Assembly (NCBI RefSeq): GCF_040807025.1
Contig: NC_090968.1
Span: forward strand, 7,429,906 to 7,493,905
DNA length: 64,000 bases
From: Struthio camelus
Taxonomy: Eukaryota > Chordata > Aves > Struthioniformes > Struthionidae
Reading direction: 5' to 3'
The notes under the pieces are model-generated. The model made no database searches and had not been told where the DNA came from. It worked only from the letters and a program-made list of their open reading frames with translations. Positions 49,886-63,200 of this stretch are shown piece by piece. The first letter of the stretch is position 1, and each line of letters starts with the position of its first letter. A program made the translations under genes and the position numbers.

Positions 49886-52800
49886 TGCAATACTGCAACC
49901 GAAAAATCAATTTAGAAAATGAATAGTTCCCCACAACAGCAAGCGCTATGGTTCCTCGGGCTCTCGTTACTCCTGCAAAGCAGACCGGCGAGTGGCACGC
50001 AGCTCCCCGCCATCCAAGGGGCAGAAGCTGACCATGAAGTTAAATCCTGCTAGCGGGATTAGACTCGGTCCGGCTACAGCTTACGCTGCACCATCACGGC
50101 AGAGCATGTAGAAAATATTTTAAAATAGCTAAGACTAGTTATTTATAAATATGCCCTCTAATAACCTGCTGGTTTAGAAAAAAAACGTTCCCATGGCTCT
50201 GCTTAGTGCAACAGAGTTGGAACAATTCAGGAGAACGATAGCCCAGCCACAAGTTTTTTTCCTAGAGTAAAAACCACAAATTGCCTATAAGCCAGGGAGA
50301 CTAGAAAACATCCCTTTAAATTACTTAATAGCATGGATAATTGTAATTATTTATAGAGCGATGAAGCACATCCAAACATTCCCCCGGAGCACCAGGTCTG
50401 ACGACAAAACGCGCAGCGTGCTGATGAGCGTCGTCAGTTCTCTGCGGACGGCGCGGGCGCCGACCGGCCCAAAGCGAGGGGGGCGAGAGGGCCGCAGCCC
50501 GGGGCGCTGCCGGGGGCCGAACGGCTCGGGCAGCCCCCGAGCCCCCGGCCCCGGCCACACGACATTGCTGCTATTCTGGGGCTCGCGAAGGAAACGGGGT
50601 CACGCCTGCTTCGCGATGGCCCCGTCCCCGTCTCTGCGTGGTCCTCGAAGGCTTTTCAGAGCGGCTCCCGCTCAGGAAAACCTGATCCAAAGCGAAATTT
50701 GCTCAGCAGGGGATTGCCGGCGCTCCTGCGTCAGCCTGTCCACCCGGCACCGAATCTCGCAGCTGCTCAGGGCCGTTGCACCGGCTCGGCATGCAAACTG
50801 GCAGCATCTCCCACAGCGAAACAAACCCCTTTAGGTTGGGCATTTCCGAAAAAAAGGCCATTTTTCACAAACTGGGCAGCTTAGCTTTCTTCCCTACTGG
50901 GGGACTTCATCCTGTTCATCCCTACTGGCTTTCAAAATAGACACCCAACGAGGCAACGCTGCCACCAAAGTCCGTCCGCCTGTGGGCTGTGTTGTAAAAT
51001 GGGAGGGAGGGACCTGAACAGGTCTTACTGCAAGAGCATATTCTTAAAAAATCTCAGTAGACACCTGATTACCTTTATGTTTTTTCACTGCTTTCCACTT
51101 CCCTGACTGCCGTTCAGCATGGACCTTCCCTTGCCTCCCTTTCCCCTCTGCTCAAGCATCAAGCTTTTCCGTATGCATCTTCTGCACCAGACCCAGCCGT
51201 AAGTTTGTCACAGTCCAGCCAGCCTTTTGGCCCCAGACATCCAAACCACACACTCAAGAACTGTAAGAGCTGAGAGGCACGAAGGAAAGGCCTGAAATGC
51301 TTCGGCATCTCAGCGGAGCATGGTGTTTGGGAGCAGGGGACCCTGTGCAGGACATGCGCTTCGGACAAAAGGGCAGCCAGATTGCAAGAAGTGGGAAGAG
51401 GCTTCGGCAGGGCAGAACGGTGAACCTCCAGGATTGCATCAGAGCTAGGCAAGCCATGTGGACTTCACAACACTGATGTCCACCACCAGGCCCCTTGCAT
51501 GTATAACTACGAGCTGTACCGTTACACTGCACATCCAGAACCTGCGCCAAGAGAGGCGCGCCACGAGGTGCAAGTCTCCACGTGTGCCGACAGCCCTGCT
51601 GCAGAGAGCCGGAGCTGGACATTCCCCCGGCAGGAGACGGTCTCGGGGCCTGGCTTCCAGAGCGGTCCCCGACCACCACAGAGCAGCATCCCCGGTTCAT
51701 GCCCACGCCTCCCATGTCCCTATAACCACCTCCAGCCCCACGCTACCAACAGTCAGGGAGAGCGTGAGGCATCATCTGCCAATTTTTTCCCTTGTACTAA
51801 AAAAAGAAAATCTGAAGGAAGTCGTGATTGTGGCAGACTGAAATCAACACTAGTTAAAGCAGTGGCTGCTGGTACTCCCTCCTGTTGCCAAGATATTCGT
51901 GCTCACAAACATTTGCATAACATGATTGATAAGATCCTGTGACTTAGGGAGTTTATAGTCCCTCTTGTCTCATTGCATGTAAATTATCGGCCCAAGCGGC
52001 TCCCCTGATCAGCAAAGGCTGCTTACAAAAAAGTTGCTTGCTTACTCAATTTCTGCAGGTAAGCATCCTCAGAAAACATTTGCCAATGTGAGCTTGAAGT
52101 ACAAGCGTCCAAACGCCGCAAGCCGGCCCCCCGCTTCTGTGGGGCGGCTTTCCCTGCTGCTGCTTGCCAGGGTCGCACAGGACTGCCCAAAGCGCCCTCG
52201 CTCCACCACGGGGAACTCAGGGCCCCTGGGAGCCCGTACGCTCCAAGGGGCATTGCTGGCAAAGGCGGACGCCCTCGCCGATGCCCGAGCGGCGGCTTGC
52301 TCTCTGATCTCGACCCAGCGCGTGCAGAATAAGTGCAGGAGGGCAGGTCACATCTGCATTGTGCCGGGCTCTTCCTGAGCGCTCGGCGGTGCAGACTCGG
52401 TGTCTGTCGGCTCGTGCGTGCTGCCTTCGCGAGACGGCACCGCAACGCTCCGGCCAGACCCAGAGCCCATTGTCAGCTGCCCCGTGCAACAAACGGAGGA
52501 AAGGCCTGCTGGAGGCATTTCCTCCCTCCAGGAGCCGGGCGTTTCCATTAATTCTTCTCTCTGAGTCAGACTGGCTGTACTGGGTGTCCCTCTGTCGCAG
52601 CATCCTGAGGAACGTGCGTCCGAACAACTAATTTTATCTAGCGCTTCCAACGCCGGGCCAGCGGCACGGGTGGAGACGAGGGACGCGGCCGCGCATCCCC
52701 CCGCTTTCCCGGGGGCACGTCGGTGAGGCTCCCGCAGCAGGCGGCTGTGGACAAGCCGTGAAAAGCAGGGACAGAAAACACGCAGAGCCTTTTTCGCGCA

Positions 52801-53960
52801 ACCTCAGGTTTGACTGGTGGCAGAAAGGCCCAGGACCACCCTTGCTCGCCCGCCACGGCACGGTCCTCCCACGCCTTGGCCACCTCGCGGCGCAGGCCTG
52901 GGAGATAGAGGTGGAAAAGCGAAGAGGAGACTTTGCTCCGGCCTTGCGAGCAGGAGTGCCCCGTGCTGGGTGGGCAGAGGGTGGCCCCCGGCCACCCGCC
53001 CCGAGCCGGCGCCTGAGCTGGCGGGATTTGGTGCGAGCGCCCCGGCCAGCAGAGCCCTGGAGGAAACTCCCCCCTCGCACAGCCCGAAGGGCCCCGGGAG
53101 CAGCGCCGGAGATGGGTGGCCCTGCAGCCGCTCACCGCGGCCACGCCGGCTCCCCCAGCCCCTCCGACGTCCCCCAAGGGGACACCCAGGCCCACACACA
53201 AGCCCTGCATCGGAGGTCGCAGTGAGGCGCATTGTCACATGCTCTTAAAAAAAAGAAAAAGGCAGAGATGAAGCACGCTTCATCTACGGCCGCAAAAGGA
53301 AAACCTCTGCTATAAAGCGTGTTAAATGTGAGTGGAGTGTTATAAAGTGGTGAGATTTAAAGGTAGGTTGGTATGGTCGTCACAGACAAAGCTGGCCTGG
53401 GGTTTCAAAGCAAGGATGCCCCACATGGAGCAAAATGATGCTTCAGCGTCAAAATGAAGTAATTAGACAAGGCTCTTTATGAGAAGCAAAGCCTCTGAAA
53501 TACTGCTGCCAGCAGGAGAGGGCACAGCTGCCACACAGCTTCGCTAAAAAGTAAAAGTCAAGCTATGACCAGAATCTTAACATAGCGTATGTTTTCCTGA
53601 CGCCTGCAGAGCCCTGAAAACGCCCTCATTTCCACCGAGCTGTACGCTGAATCGGTGCACGCGGCACGGCAGGAGATCGCGATGCTCTGCTTAGCCAGCA
53701 GCGAAGCCATCCGCACCTAACGGTAGGTGCTTCGGAAGCCTCCTCTCACAAGGGATCTCAAGGCAATGAGACATTTCCAAAACGTCAAAACCTAAATGCT
53801 GTCACTGACAAGACTAGTTACTCCATCACACTTATTAGCAGATGAGCTCTCCTCGCCACTTCTTCCCGCACGGGAGACTCTCAAGAGCCCTCCAGGAGCA
53901 CGGGGAGAGGCTGGAGCCAGGAAGGGCTGGCGCAACGGCTGCTGGGGGCTCCCCGGGCTC
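49886..53960. other. Intergenic region downstream of TCIM
   Basis: No gene recognised. A CpG-rich pocket lies at about 52640-53180 and a smaller one at 50390-50560. Open frames at 51254-51942 on both strands show no family motif. Confidence 0.5.
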
Positions 53961-54247
53961 GCCTGCACGCGGCGGGGCGGCGTTGCACGCGGCGGGGCGG
54001 CGTTGCATGCAATGGGGGGCAGCGCACGCGGCGGGGCGGCGTTGCACGCGGCGGGGCTGCGTTGCATGCAATGGGGGGCAGCGCACGCGGCGGGGCGGCG
54101 TTGCATGCAATGGGGGGCAGCGCACGCGGCGGGGCGGCGTTGCATGCAATGGGGGGCAGCGCACGCGGCGGGGCGGCGTTGCACGCGACGGGGCTGCATT
54201 GCACGCGACGGGGCGGCGTCGCATGCCGCAGGGCAGCATCGCACGCA
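53961..54247. repeat. 39/20-nt composite minisatellite
   Basis: A 20-nt unit (ggcgttgcacgcggcggggc) alternates with a 39-nt unit containing ttgcatgcaatggggggcag. The ttgcatgcaa palindrome starts at 54003, 54062, 54101 and 54140, so the spacings are 59 (39+20), 39 and 39. Long open frames on both strands across the array are artefacts. Confidence 0.92.
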
Positions 54248-57200
54248 CCTCCGCGACTCCCCGCGTGCAGGAGGAGAAGCCGGGATGAGTCGCCCGCGTT
54301 CCGCTGCCGTGGCCAGGCGCTGACACCCCCGCGTGCGTGCGCGCGGTGGGTCCTCGCCAGAAGCCAAGGCTCCTGCAACCAGGCAACAGTTTGGACTCCA
54401 AACGCCTCCTAATCCAGTTCGTGGAAAACCCGGCTTCCCCCTCAGAACGGGGACACTGCAGAATGACCAAATACGGACCCAGAACGGGGCGGGGGGGCTC
54501 AGTGAGTCATGCTAAAATGACCAGTTTGCAAAACAGTAATTGTGGAAACAATGCGGCTCAGCCCCGGCGTAGGGAGCTCCTGAGCACTGTTTGCAGAACA
54601 GACGGCTTTGCTTATATTGCTGAATTACACGCGTTTCCGGCCTCCCTCCCACGTGCGAGCGGCCGAGGCCAGCGTCCGCCTCCGGCATGTCCCGAGAGCC
54701 GGGACGTCGCTCCGGCACCTCCCCAGCCGCAGCACCGCGGATGCCCTGGCCGGGGCAGGAGGTCACTTCCTTGCCTGTCAGCTCCTTCCCCGGAAAAGAC
54801 GTTCCCAGGGCAGCACGAAACCACGTGAATGCCCAGAAGGGGCTGAGGAGACTTGGCAGAGAAGCGTTTTAGGGAGTAAAAGGGGCCGGAAAGGTTTTCT
54901 AGTCTGCCCACCCTGACGCAAAGTCCTTTCTGGGAGCTGCTCCGAGTTTTAAGGTTGGGTTTGGCAGTGTTTGAGGTTCCCTGGCTGCCCCCGAAAGCCA
55001 CCCGGCGCCACGCTGCCTTTGCATCTGTCCCCCCCAAGTCTCAACTCTGGAGGAGTCGGGCAAGCACGGGTTACACGGGGCTGTGACAGGCTGTCGCCTG
55101 TGCCACCATGCCCGCACGCCCCGGTCAGCAGGACCTCCCTTTTGGGGAGCTCACCACTACCAGGGCATGCAACAAGGTGCCAAGTTGCATTTTTCCAAAA
55201 TAAAGATGTTTTCATGATTCAAAAAGTAGACAAATACTTGCATACAAGCATCTTACTTGGCAACACTCGAGGTACTTTCCCCACCTCCCAGAGGTTCTGC
55301 TTTGATGCCATAGGACTGAATATAGAATATATGAACTTAAACTAGGTCCCCCCGATTTACGTAACCCAAAGGAAGGGAAAAATTGTGAAATTGTGCTTGC
55401 CAGATTGGACATATTCTTAAATCGGGATTGCATTCAAAATCCACCTGCCATCCTGAATAGTACAAGTTCAAACCCAGAGGCAGTTCTCTCCTTTTCTCTC
55501 TCTAAAGTACAAGACTCAATCTATCATTTCACATGTGTGATACCGAGCCATCAGTCCCCTCGCTGCTGCCAGAATCTTTGGAAGACGCTGATTTACCCAA
55601 ACCACCCCTCATCGAAGTGGCATTCTTGAGCCCATTTGCAGAACGACTGCACAGGACGGCCAAGGAGCTCAAGGATCAGCCCAGAACTCAAAGGCACGGC
55701 AAAATCTTGACCCTAGCCAAGTCCACGACAAAAATCTAAACAACTTGAAGGATTTTGCCTACAGAGGTAAAATCCTTGTATGTGTTCTGCAGAAAGTGCT
55801 GCCAAACATATGCTATTTTTATCCTGAATCTAACAATAAACTTTTTTTCCTAAACTATGTGTTTTGACTGCAATAAAAATTATGCAAAAATGCATTAGTA
55901 TGCTGGGGAGACATTTATCCAAAGCCAAGGACCAGGGATACTCTAAGTTTGCCCTCAATAACTGGCCAAGTTATAAAATAGCTTTTCAAAATGAAAGTGA
56001 ATAAAACATTATCTACCTTGTGAAACTAATTATCTGCAGATCGGCTAGAAAAAATGACCCATGTGCCACCTTTAACCAAAACCCCTCTGAGTTCCACAAG
56101 TATTTTTTAGAGACAACAATCTATAAATAAATTTCTGCTTGCCGAAATATTTCAGTATCTTTTAGGCACATGTTTTTTAAACATGGGAAATAGGAAATGT
56201 TAAATAAAATAGCTTGATAAAACAGAATTCTGACATCTGCTAGCAGAGGGATTCAAAGCTCGTTGCGAATTCACGTGCAGACAAACGGGGCCTGTCTCAG
56301 GGTGGGTGGCTGGAACAAAGCAGACGCGGAGCAGCGTTCAGACTTGCAGCACCGATTTGCAGCTCCGCTTCGGCTTAGGGAGCGCGCAAGAGGACCCTCT
56401 CTCCAAAGCAACCCCACCGCCACTGCTTGTCCCGCGCATACACACAAACAAGGAGGGCTCGTGCCAGGGAGCGCACCACAGACACGCCGCGCCGGCTGAG
56501 AAATTAGCCCAAGTTATCATAGCTCTGCTAAAAACCCCACTGATTTCCCCCCGCTAGCACGAGAGCCCGGCCTGGGAACCCCGTCCGGCCTCCTGTCCCA
56601 GCGGAGGAGCCGTCGCAGCGCAGCACCACCTCTCGCTGTAATTTCAACGCCCAGCATGAGAACCGGCCACCAGACCCAATTACCCTGCTGCAGGAGCGCG
56701 GCGCACAAGCGGGGACTGCTTAAGCCACTTGCTCTCCCTGGCGCAAATTCCTCCTGCCACAGAGCAGAAAGTTGTTCCAGCCTTTTCCTCAGATCCCTCA
56801 TACAAGTGAGTTTAAGCAACGGTGCTGCACTCGGCGCCCCAGAGCCGCGGCGGGCGCCTGGACGGGGCCGGTCGGCGGGATAATTCCTGTCCTCGTTCCA
56901 GACAATGCATCGCCTGCGTGACCTCCCCAGCAAGGCAGGGGGAGGACGGTCCAGCTCCCCGCGGGCGCCCGCAGCTGCAGCCAGCGGCGGTGGCAGGCCC
57001 GGGCAGTGCCGCCCGCTCACAGCTCTGCAGACCTGCGCAGCCTCTCTCTGCGTCAACCCAACGCTGCGCACTCAAATACGCCTGCATTGCAGATATATCC
57101 TTCCTGCTGCTTTCAGGACAGTCCTTCCCCTGCCTCCACAACTCATTCTTGCATTCAGCCCCCCTTCCTATTATGCTTTTTGTTGCTGGTTACTGCCTAT

Positions 57201-60200
57201 CAGCAGCACCTTTGCAGAAATACCATGTGTCATTTCCATCTTGTTCCCCATTGGAAAGGATGTCCAGCACAAAGTGACATGTACCTGAGCAATTAGTACT
57301 CAGATTAGGGCATTTGAACTGTCTCTTTCCACCTGCCTGCATGAACTGTTACACATATATTCCCTGTCCATCAAAGCTAAACATTTTGCAATTCTTTTAC
57401 AATATTTTTCTTCTCAGCCAAATCACATGCTCTGGAAAGCCGAGCGCATGACAGAGAAGAGCGGACGCGCAACGCAGTGAACCTGAAGACGGCCACATCC
57501 CACCGCCGAGAGGCCCCAGCTGTGGCTGCCCGGGCGGGAGGTCGCGGTTTGCAGCGGTCAGTCCTCTCCCGCGTGCACCACCTCGACCGAGCCCCTGAGC
57601 GCCGCTGGCAGGGAAACCCTTCCCGGCAGCGAGGCGGGCTTCCAGGCAGGTTTCCATCACTGGCAGGACGTGCTTTTGTTACGGACCTTTACACACTTGA
57701 CTGCAGGGCTTATAGTCTGCCATAAGTAAATAAATTAGGAATAATTTAATATTTGATTGTAAGATTTACTGTTCTATTCTTCACAGCTTCTCAGGTGAAT
57801 GCTCAGTAATTGAGCTAAATTAAGAGCTCCATTAATTCTTCTGGCAATGCAAAACGGCTGTATATGCAGGCTGTGGGTAGGCAGAGTAAAGTGGCGTTAA
57901 GGAAACCTTCTTCTTCCACAGCCTCTTTGCCAGTCCTTCTCTCTAGGCCTACAGGGCTGGGAAGTCATTCCTCCTCCTTTTAAGGAGGGAATTATTCCTC
58001 TTTGCCTCAAATTAATGAGCAAGTATGTACATAACAGTCACGTGCACTCTGGCCCTGTCATGGTGGAGAGCCCAGTCCAAAGAATTACTGTACAAAAATC
58101 CAAGTTATTTTGCCACTAAACCCAGAGGTAATCTGAGATCAACTGTTACAGACTGAAATTTAGCTTTGCTGTTACCTTTGAGAACCTTTTATCTTGAACA
58201 GGATAAACAGCATGAATAAATACCTTATTAAAGAAAAAAAAGAGTCACGTGCTTGCAATTCGAAAAGCGTTCTGATATGTTTGAATAGCTGCTGTTAACC
58301 CCTCTTCTGCTCTGAGCTGTGCATAGCAGGGTTTGGTTACCACAAATTTAACGTTTTCATCCTTTTGTACTGTCTTAGGTCAAGTGCTCCTTTCAGTTCC
58401 CAGCTCTCTAAATACGTTAATCTCTGCTGCAACACTGTTCTCTGCAATCCACTGTGCAACCCGCAAGTCTGGGTGCATCTCCAGAGGCGGTTCAACCATA
58501 CACCTTTAAAATGACTGCTAGGAGTATCATCCTCTGTGAAACCCTGTCTCTGGGTTTGCAATATGATCTCCTCACACGTAACTACAAATAAAAGTAGACC
58601 AGTAGCAATACCAGAGGGAAGTTAATAAAATAATTCCCAACTAATTTTTGAGGGAATTCCAAATTTGTACTTGGTTTGTTTTTTTTTTCCCCCCAGGATT
58701 TATCTAGTTCAACGTGGACACCAGTTTATCGTGTCCCAAATGCTGTCCCTTTTAGCTTTATACCAATTCTTTGTTTAACCTTGAGAAGCTACTTTGAAGG
58801 CTAGACCAGTCCTCATGCCCTTAAGACACTTGCCTTCCTCACAGAGCTGTCCTGCTGTAACGTGGGCAAGAGCGAAGGGCTCTCGCCCGAAAGCAGCCCC
58901 GGCCAGTCTGGGGCGCGGAGGCTGTTGAGAAACGCCGGGCGCCCTGAGGCTCTGCTTGCTTTTCTCATGAAACGGCCACACTTCGACAAATGTGGCCAAG
59001 GGTATTTTTAAACTCATTCCTGGAACCCTCATGACTAAGTTGTTGCAGGGATATTTATCAGAAAAGTCTCGTTTACGCTAACCAAACAAGCCTTCTTTGA
59101 AGGTAATATCCTTGCTCTTTGCTGACTGAGCTTTGACTAAGCAAACCAAAGTTATCTTTAGCTGTGGAAAACACCACTGAATCTGTTTTGGCCTGGACTT
59201 ACCCTTACTCACCCCTTACATAGGCGAAATCCCATTTATTTGAGCAGGAATTCAGGTTAAATATCATCTGAGTACTGAACACCGCAGAGCACAACAGCAC
59301 ATGACCAGCGATTGCACTTTTTCACATTAATTGGGAGCCTTCTGCATGAATTTCTTTGCATGAATGAAGTACATATGTGTGGGCTCCTTCTGCCCTGCTG
59401 CTGGGGTGCCTTCAAACCCCTGCCCACCACCACCGCCGTGACGGCCGCCCTGCAGAGCTATCTGCTGCCTGAAAACAAGACCCTGCTTCTCCAGATCATC
59501 TTGTTCTGGCACACACGCACCCACGTTGCACTAGTTTTCCGTTTCAGTTCTTTTCCAAGCTGTTATAAGCATGCAACCAAAACAAGTAACTTAAATCTCT
59601 TCCCCTCCCCAAGTGATATTTAGGACTGGAAATAGTTTTTGCACAGACTTCTCAGACATATGAATAGCGTGTTAAGGCAGAGCGCCCCAAGATACCCTGT
59701 AGTAAATTCTGCTCGTAGAAAGGTCCCGCAAACAAGGCCCTGAGACACCTTGGCTGTCCAGCTCCTTCAGCCGCCTGATGAAACAGCTCCCAGCGCTGCT
59801 GGAACACTTCAGGATTTTTTGACCTTCCTTTGGTACTCAAAAACTGATTTAGGGGATAAATCCTGGTTTGAAAACCAATTAACATTTTCCCCTGGAAGTC
59901 ATACTCTTAATGCAGCCCATGCAATCGGCTAAGGAAAGGAAATGATATCATCATCTCTTCTGGTTTGCTGTTTGGGGCTGCTTTGCCAGGAAAACCCAGT
60001 CACCTTGGAATAACCCAACAGACCTCAGCAGCCTGGTTCCCTGAAGCCTTGCGGGGAGTTTGAGTATTTTAATGAGAGAGCAGCTTTCTGAGCGGCGGAC
60101 GCCCTGCTGCACCGGCCGGGGCGGCTCGCCGATGACGCAGGGACGAGCGGGCGGCGAAGGGCATCGCGCGCTGCAGCACGGCAGGGGCGCAGCGCCCTCC

Positions 60201-63200
60201 CCTCGGAGCCCCGGCCCCCGCCCAGGCACGGGGTCAAGCCTAAGCCCAGCATCACATCCTGAGGCTTTGCTCTCCCCCACCTAACCGCAGACCTAGCTTC
60301 TGATAACGGCAAGACTTTGTTTCAGTGATAACGCCTGAAAAGGAAGACGCAGTAAGAACAGGTTATTTGTAGTACAAAACGCCCGTCGGCCGGGTGCCAG
60401 GCCGCCTGTCCAGGTTTCCCCGCGCAGCGAGGTCTGCGGCGGGCACGCGAGGGCTCCCCCCTTTCTTCCCTTTAAGCAGGTTTTATTTTCTGACAAAGCC
60501 AGCAGTCCGGGCAAGCTGCAAACGGCGCTTTTGCAGCTCGCAGCGCTGTCGCCCTCCTGTGGCTCCGGTACTAACCGAGCTGCAGCAAGCCCAGCTTAAA
60601 AACCTAACGCTGTAACGCAAGCGAGAAACTAAAATTTGCAGTTATAGAATCTGCGATTACGGCCACGACTGTGGTCTGTGGATGCGATACTCCCCGGCGG
60701 GCATGCGAAGGCACAGCAGGCCAGCAGGACTTGGAGACCGCGCTTGCGAGCCGACGGGGTTTTCACCCGTCGTGACCTTTGGAGTCAGCGACGTGACGCT
60801 GGGACAGATGCTGTGCTACTGCCCAGAGCAAAGCAGCTGCAAGACAAAAGGTATGTGGGAGGGACATGCACTAACGTGTCACTTTCACAGCACAGAATAC
60901 CTCGGGATTTTACTCACTGTTGTGGTTTTGCGTTGCCATAGTGAAATTCATGCGGGAGTGAAAACAAACCTTAATTTTAAAAATATTTTGAATAGCGTGT
61001 TTCCAGGCTGCATTTCGTGCAGACTAAACCCATCACACCGATGCCTCGTGGCATCTGTCAATCTCCCGCGAGACGCTGCCCACTGATTCCTCTCCTAACG
61101 GGGAGGATCCCGCCCGCGGGAAGTGAAAACCCAGGGGCAGACCCAGAAGCGCAGCAGCCGGGGAGCCGGTGCCCGAAGAGCTTTAACGAGCATCAGCAAC
61201 CCAGGCGCGCGCCGGCGACGCCGCCAGCCCCGTTCCTCGCCCCCCGCACGGGCCCTGCCCCGAGGCCCCGGAGCACCAAAGGTTTCCGCGTGCCTTTGGC
61301 CCGGGTAGCGGGGTGATGCGCCGCTGACGCTGCTGCTGGCCCCGCTGCTCCCAGTGAGCGCTGCTGACGCCGTACGGTTCGCGCGCGCTGCAGGGTTTCC
61401 CGGGCGAGGGCATTTGGGATAAAAACTTCGCCCGGTGACTCACTCCCTCCCGCGGCATGTTCCGGGTTTCCCCGCTGCACTGTGCCAACAGCGGGCGCAG
61501 CGCGTTCTTGCGCGATGGCCCAAACCCTTGGCTGGGGCAGCCCGACAGCCGCAGGAGCCAGGCGCGCCCCAGCAGAGCCGCCGCCGGCCGCGCGTCGGCC
61601 TCCAAATAACACGCTTTCGCATCAAACCGGTCTCGGGGACAAAACCGGCGTCGCGCGGGTTCGCCTCTTTGGCTTCTCACGTCACAGCGCTCTGCCGAAA
61701 CAGGCGCACGAACGTCCCAGAAGAGGCTGGTGACACGGTTTTGTATATTTTGAGCGTAAAACCCCCAAATATATTAGAAGATGCTTGAGAAATCATTCGC
61801 TAACCAAAACGCAGCGCAAGACGTCTCCCCTTACCTCCTGCGCGAGGAAGCACCAGCCCTTCCCCTCCAGGAGCCCAGGAACTTTCCCTCCCTGAAGGAA
61901 GAGCGGACCCGCGATACTTGCTGTAACGGCGATATTCACTGCGGCGATAAGCCAGCATCACCCACACGCGGCCGCCTGCTTCGCATCTTGTGCTTCGCTG
62001 TCACCCTCGCCCTCGGCATGGGAAAGGGAGAAGCCCCCCCGCGCAACCTCCCGCCCGTTTGGTCCCCGACCCCTCTCCAAGGAGCGCTCAGGGGCACCGG
62101 CACCCAGGGGCTCATTCCTGTCTCGAGCAGACACCGGGACGGGTCTAGGGAGCCACATGCAACCAGCAAAAACATTGCTCATTCAAGCATGGTCAGAGTA
62201 TATATCCTTCACTTGCATTCAACCTTACGAGACACGACGCGCTTATGGAAAACAATACAGCAGATATCCCGAGATGTATGGAAGCACTGCACCTACCAGA
62301 GGACCGCGGGCGCCGCTGGGGTCGGACGCGGCTGCGAGGGGGCGTAGGCACCTCCGGCGAGGTGGATGATGCACAGCTGCTTGTTACCTGCAGATACACA
62401 GAAAGGTACTTATTTTTCAGAGCAATATAACCATATATTCTCACTTAAACCTGATCTTTTTCTAAAGACAGCTTATGTTGAAAAATTGCCTCAGAACAAA
62501 CAGATTTTAACTAAAGTCAAATTTGTCAAGGTTCAGAAAGTTTTAGACAAATCTCTGCAAACAGCTTGTTTCTCGCCCCCAGAACAGAGGTGTAGTTCCT
62601 GTAACGATTTTGGTACAACCCAAACAAATTTTGTTCCTGCTATTGGCTCAGTTTAAGCAGAGAATGCTATTCAGCAAAGGAAAACCCAACATGCAAAAGC
62701 CTGGCTGCATCACGTATTCATTTGATCTATGAATTCTTTTCTGCGCTGAGCAGGACTGACCAGAGAGGTGGTTTTGTTCAGCGAGACCCAAGCCCTGGGG
62801 GATGCTCTGCTCCCAGCCCCAGCCCCAGCGCAGCTCCTGGGAGCCGGGGGTTGCTCAAGGCCTCCCTTTGGACGCGTAGCCCGTCAACAGTGGGATTTCA
62901 GGCAGGAAGAACAGTTCAACGAGGAATTCCATGGATGTTACCTCAACTTGTACTTGTTATCTTTAATATCAACATGGAGTTTATAACCGTAAGAGAGCTC
63001 ATAATAAGCTGCTTTGTTTGTTTTTCTGCTAGCAGGTCTGGCTTTGTTTTCCACTTTGAAAAACATCTATTAAAACAGCTAGCACGGAGACTACGAGGCC
63101 AAAAGTAAATATCTGAACTGATACAACACTTGGCAAGAGCCGAGGAGGAAACTGCTTCCCGGCGAGGGGCAGCGCTCAGGCGGCAGCCCAGGAGGAGGAG

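Noticed and set aside
51254-51942. Overlapping open frames of about 150 codons on both strands
   Set aside because: No motif, no splice context, and open on both strands; probably chance.
54860-54960. ggaaaggttttctagtctgccca stretch resembling a CR1 3' region
   Set aside because: Too short and imperfect to call without a repeat library.
60682-60850. Possible exon ending in aaaag|gtatgt at 60850
   Set aside because: Good donor, but the open frame matches nothing known, including ZMAT4, and no matching acceptor or partner exon was found.
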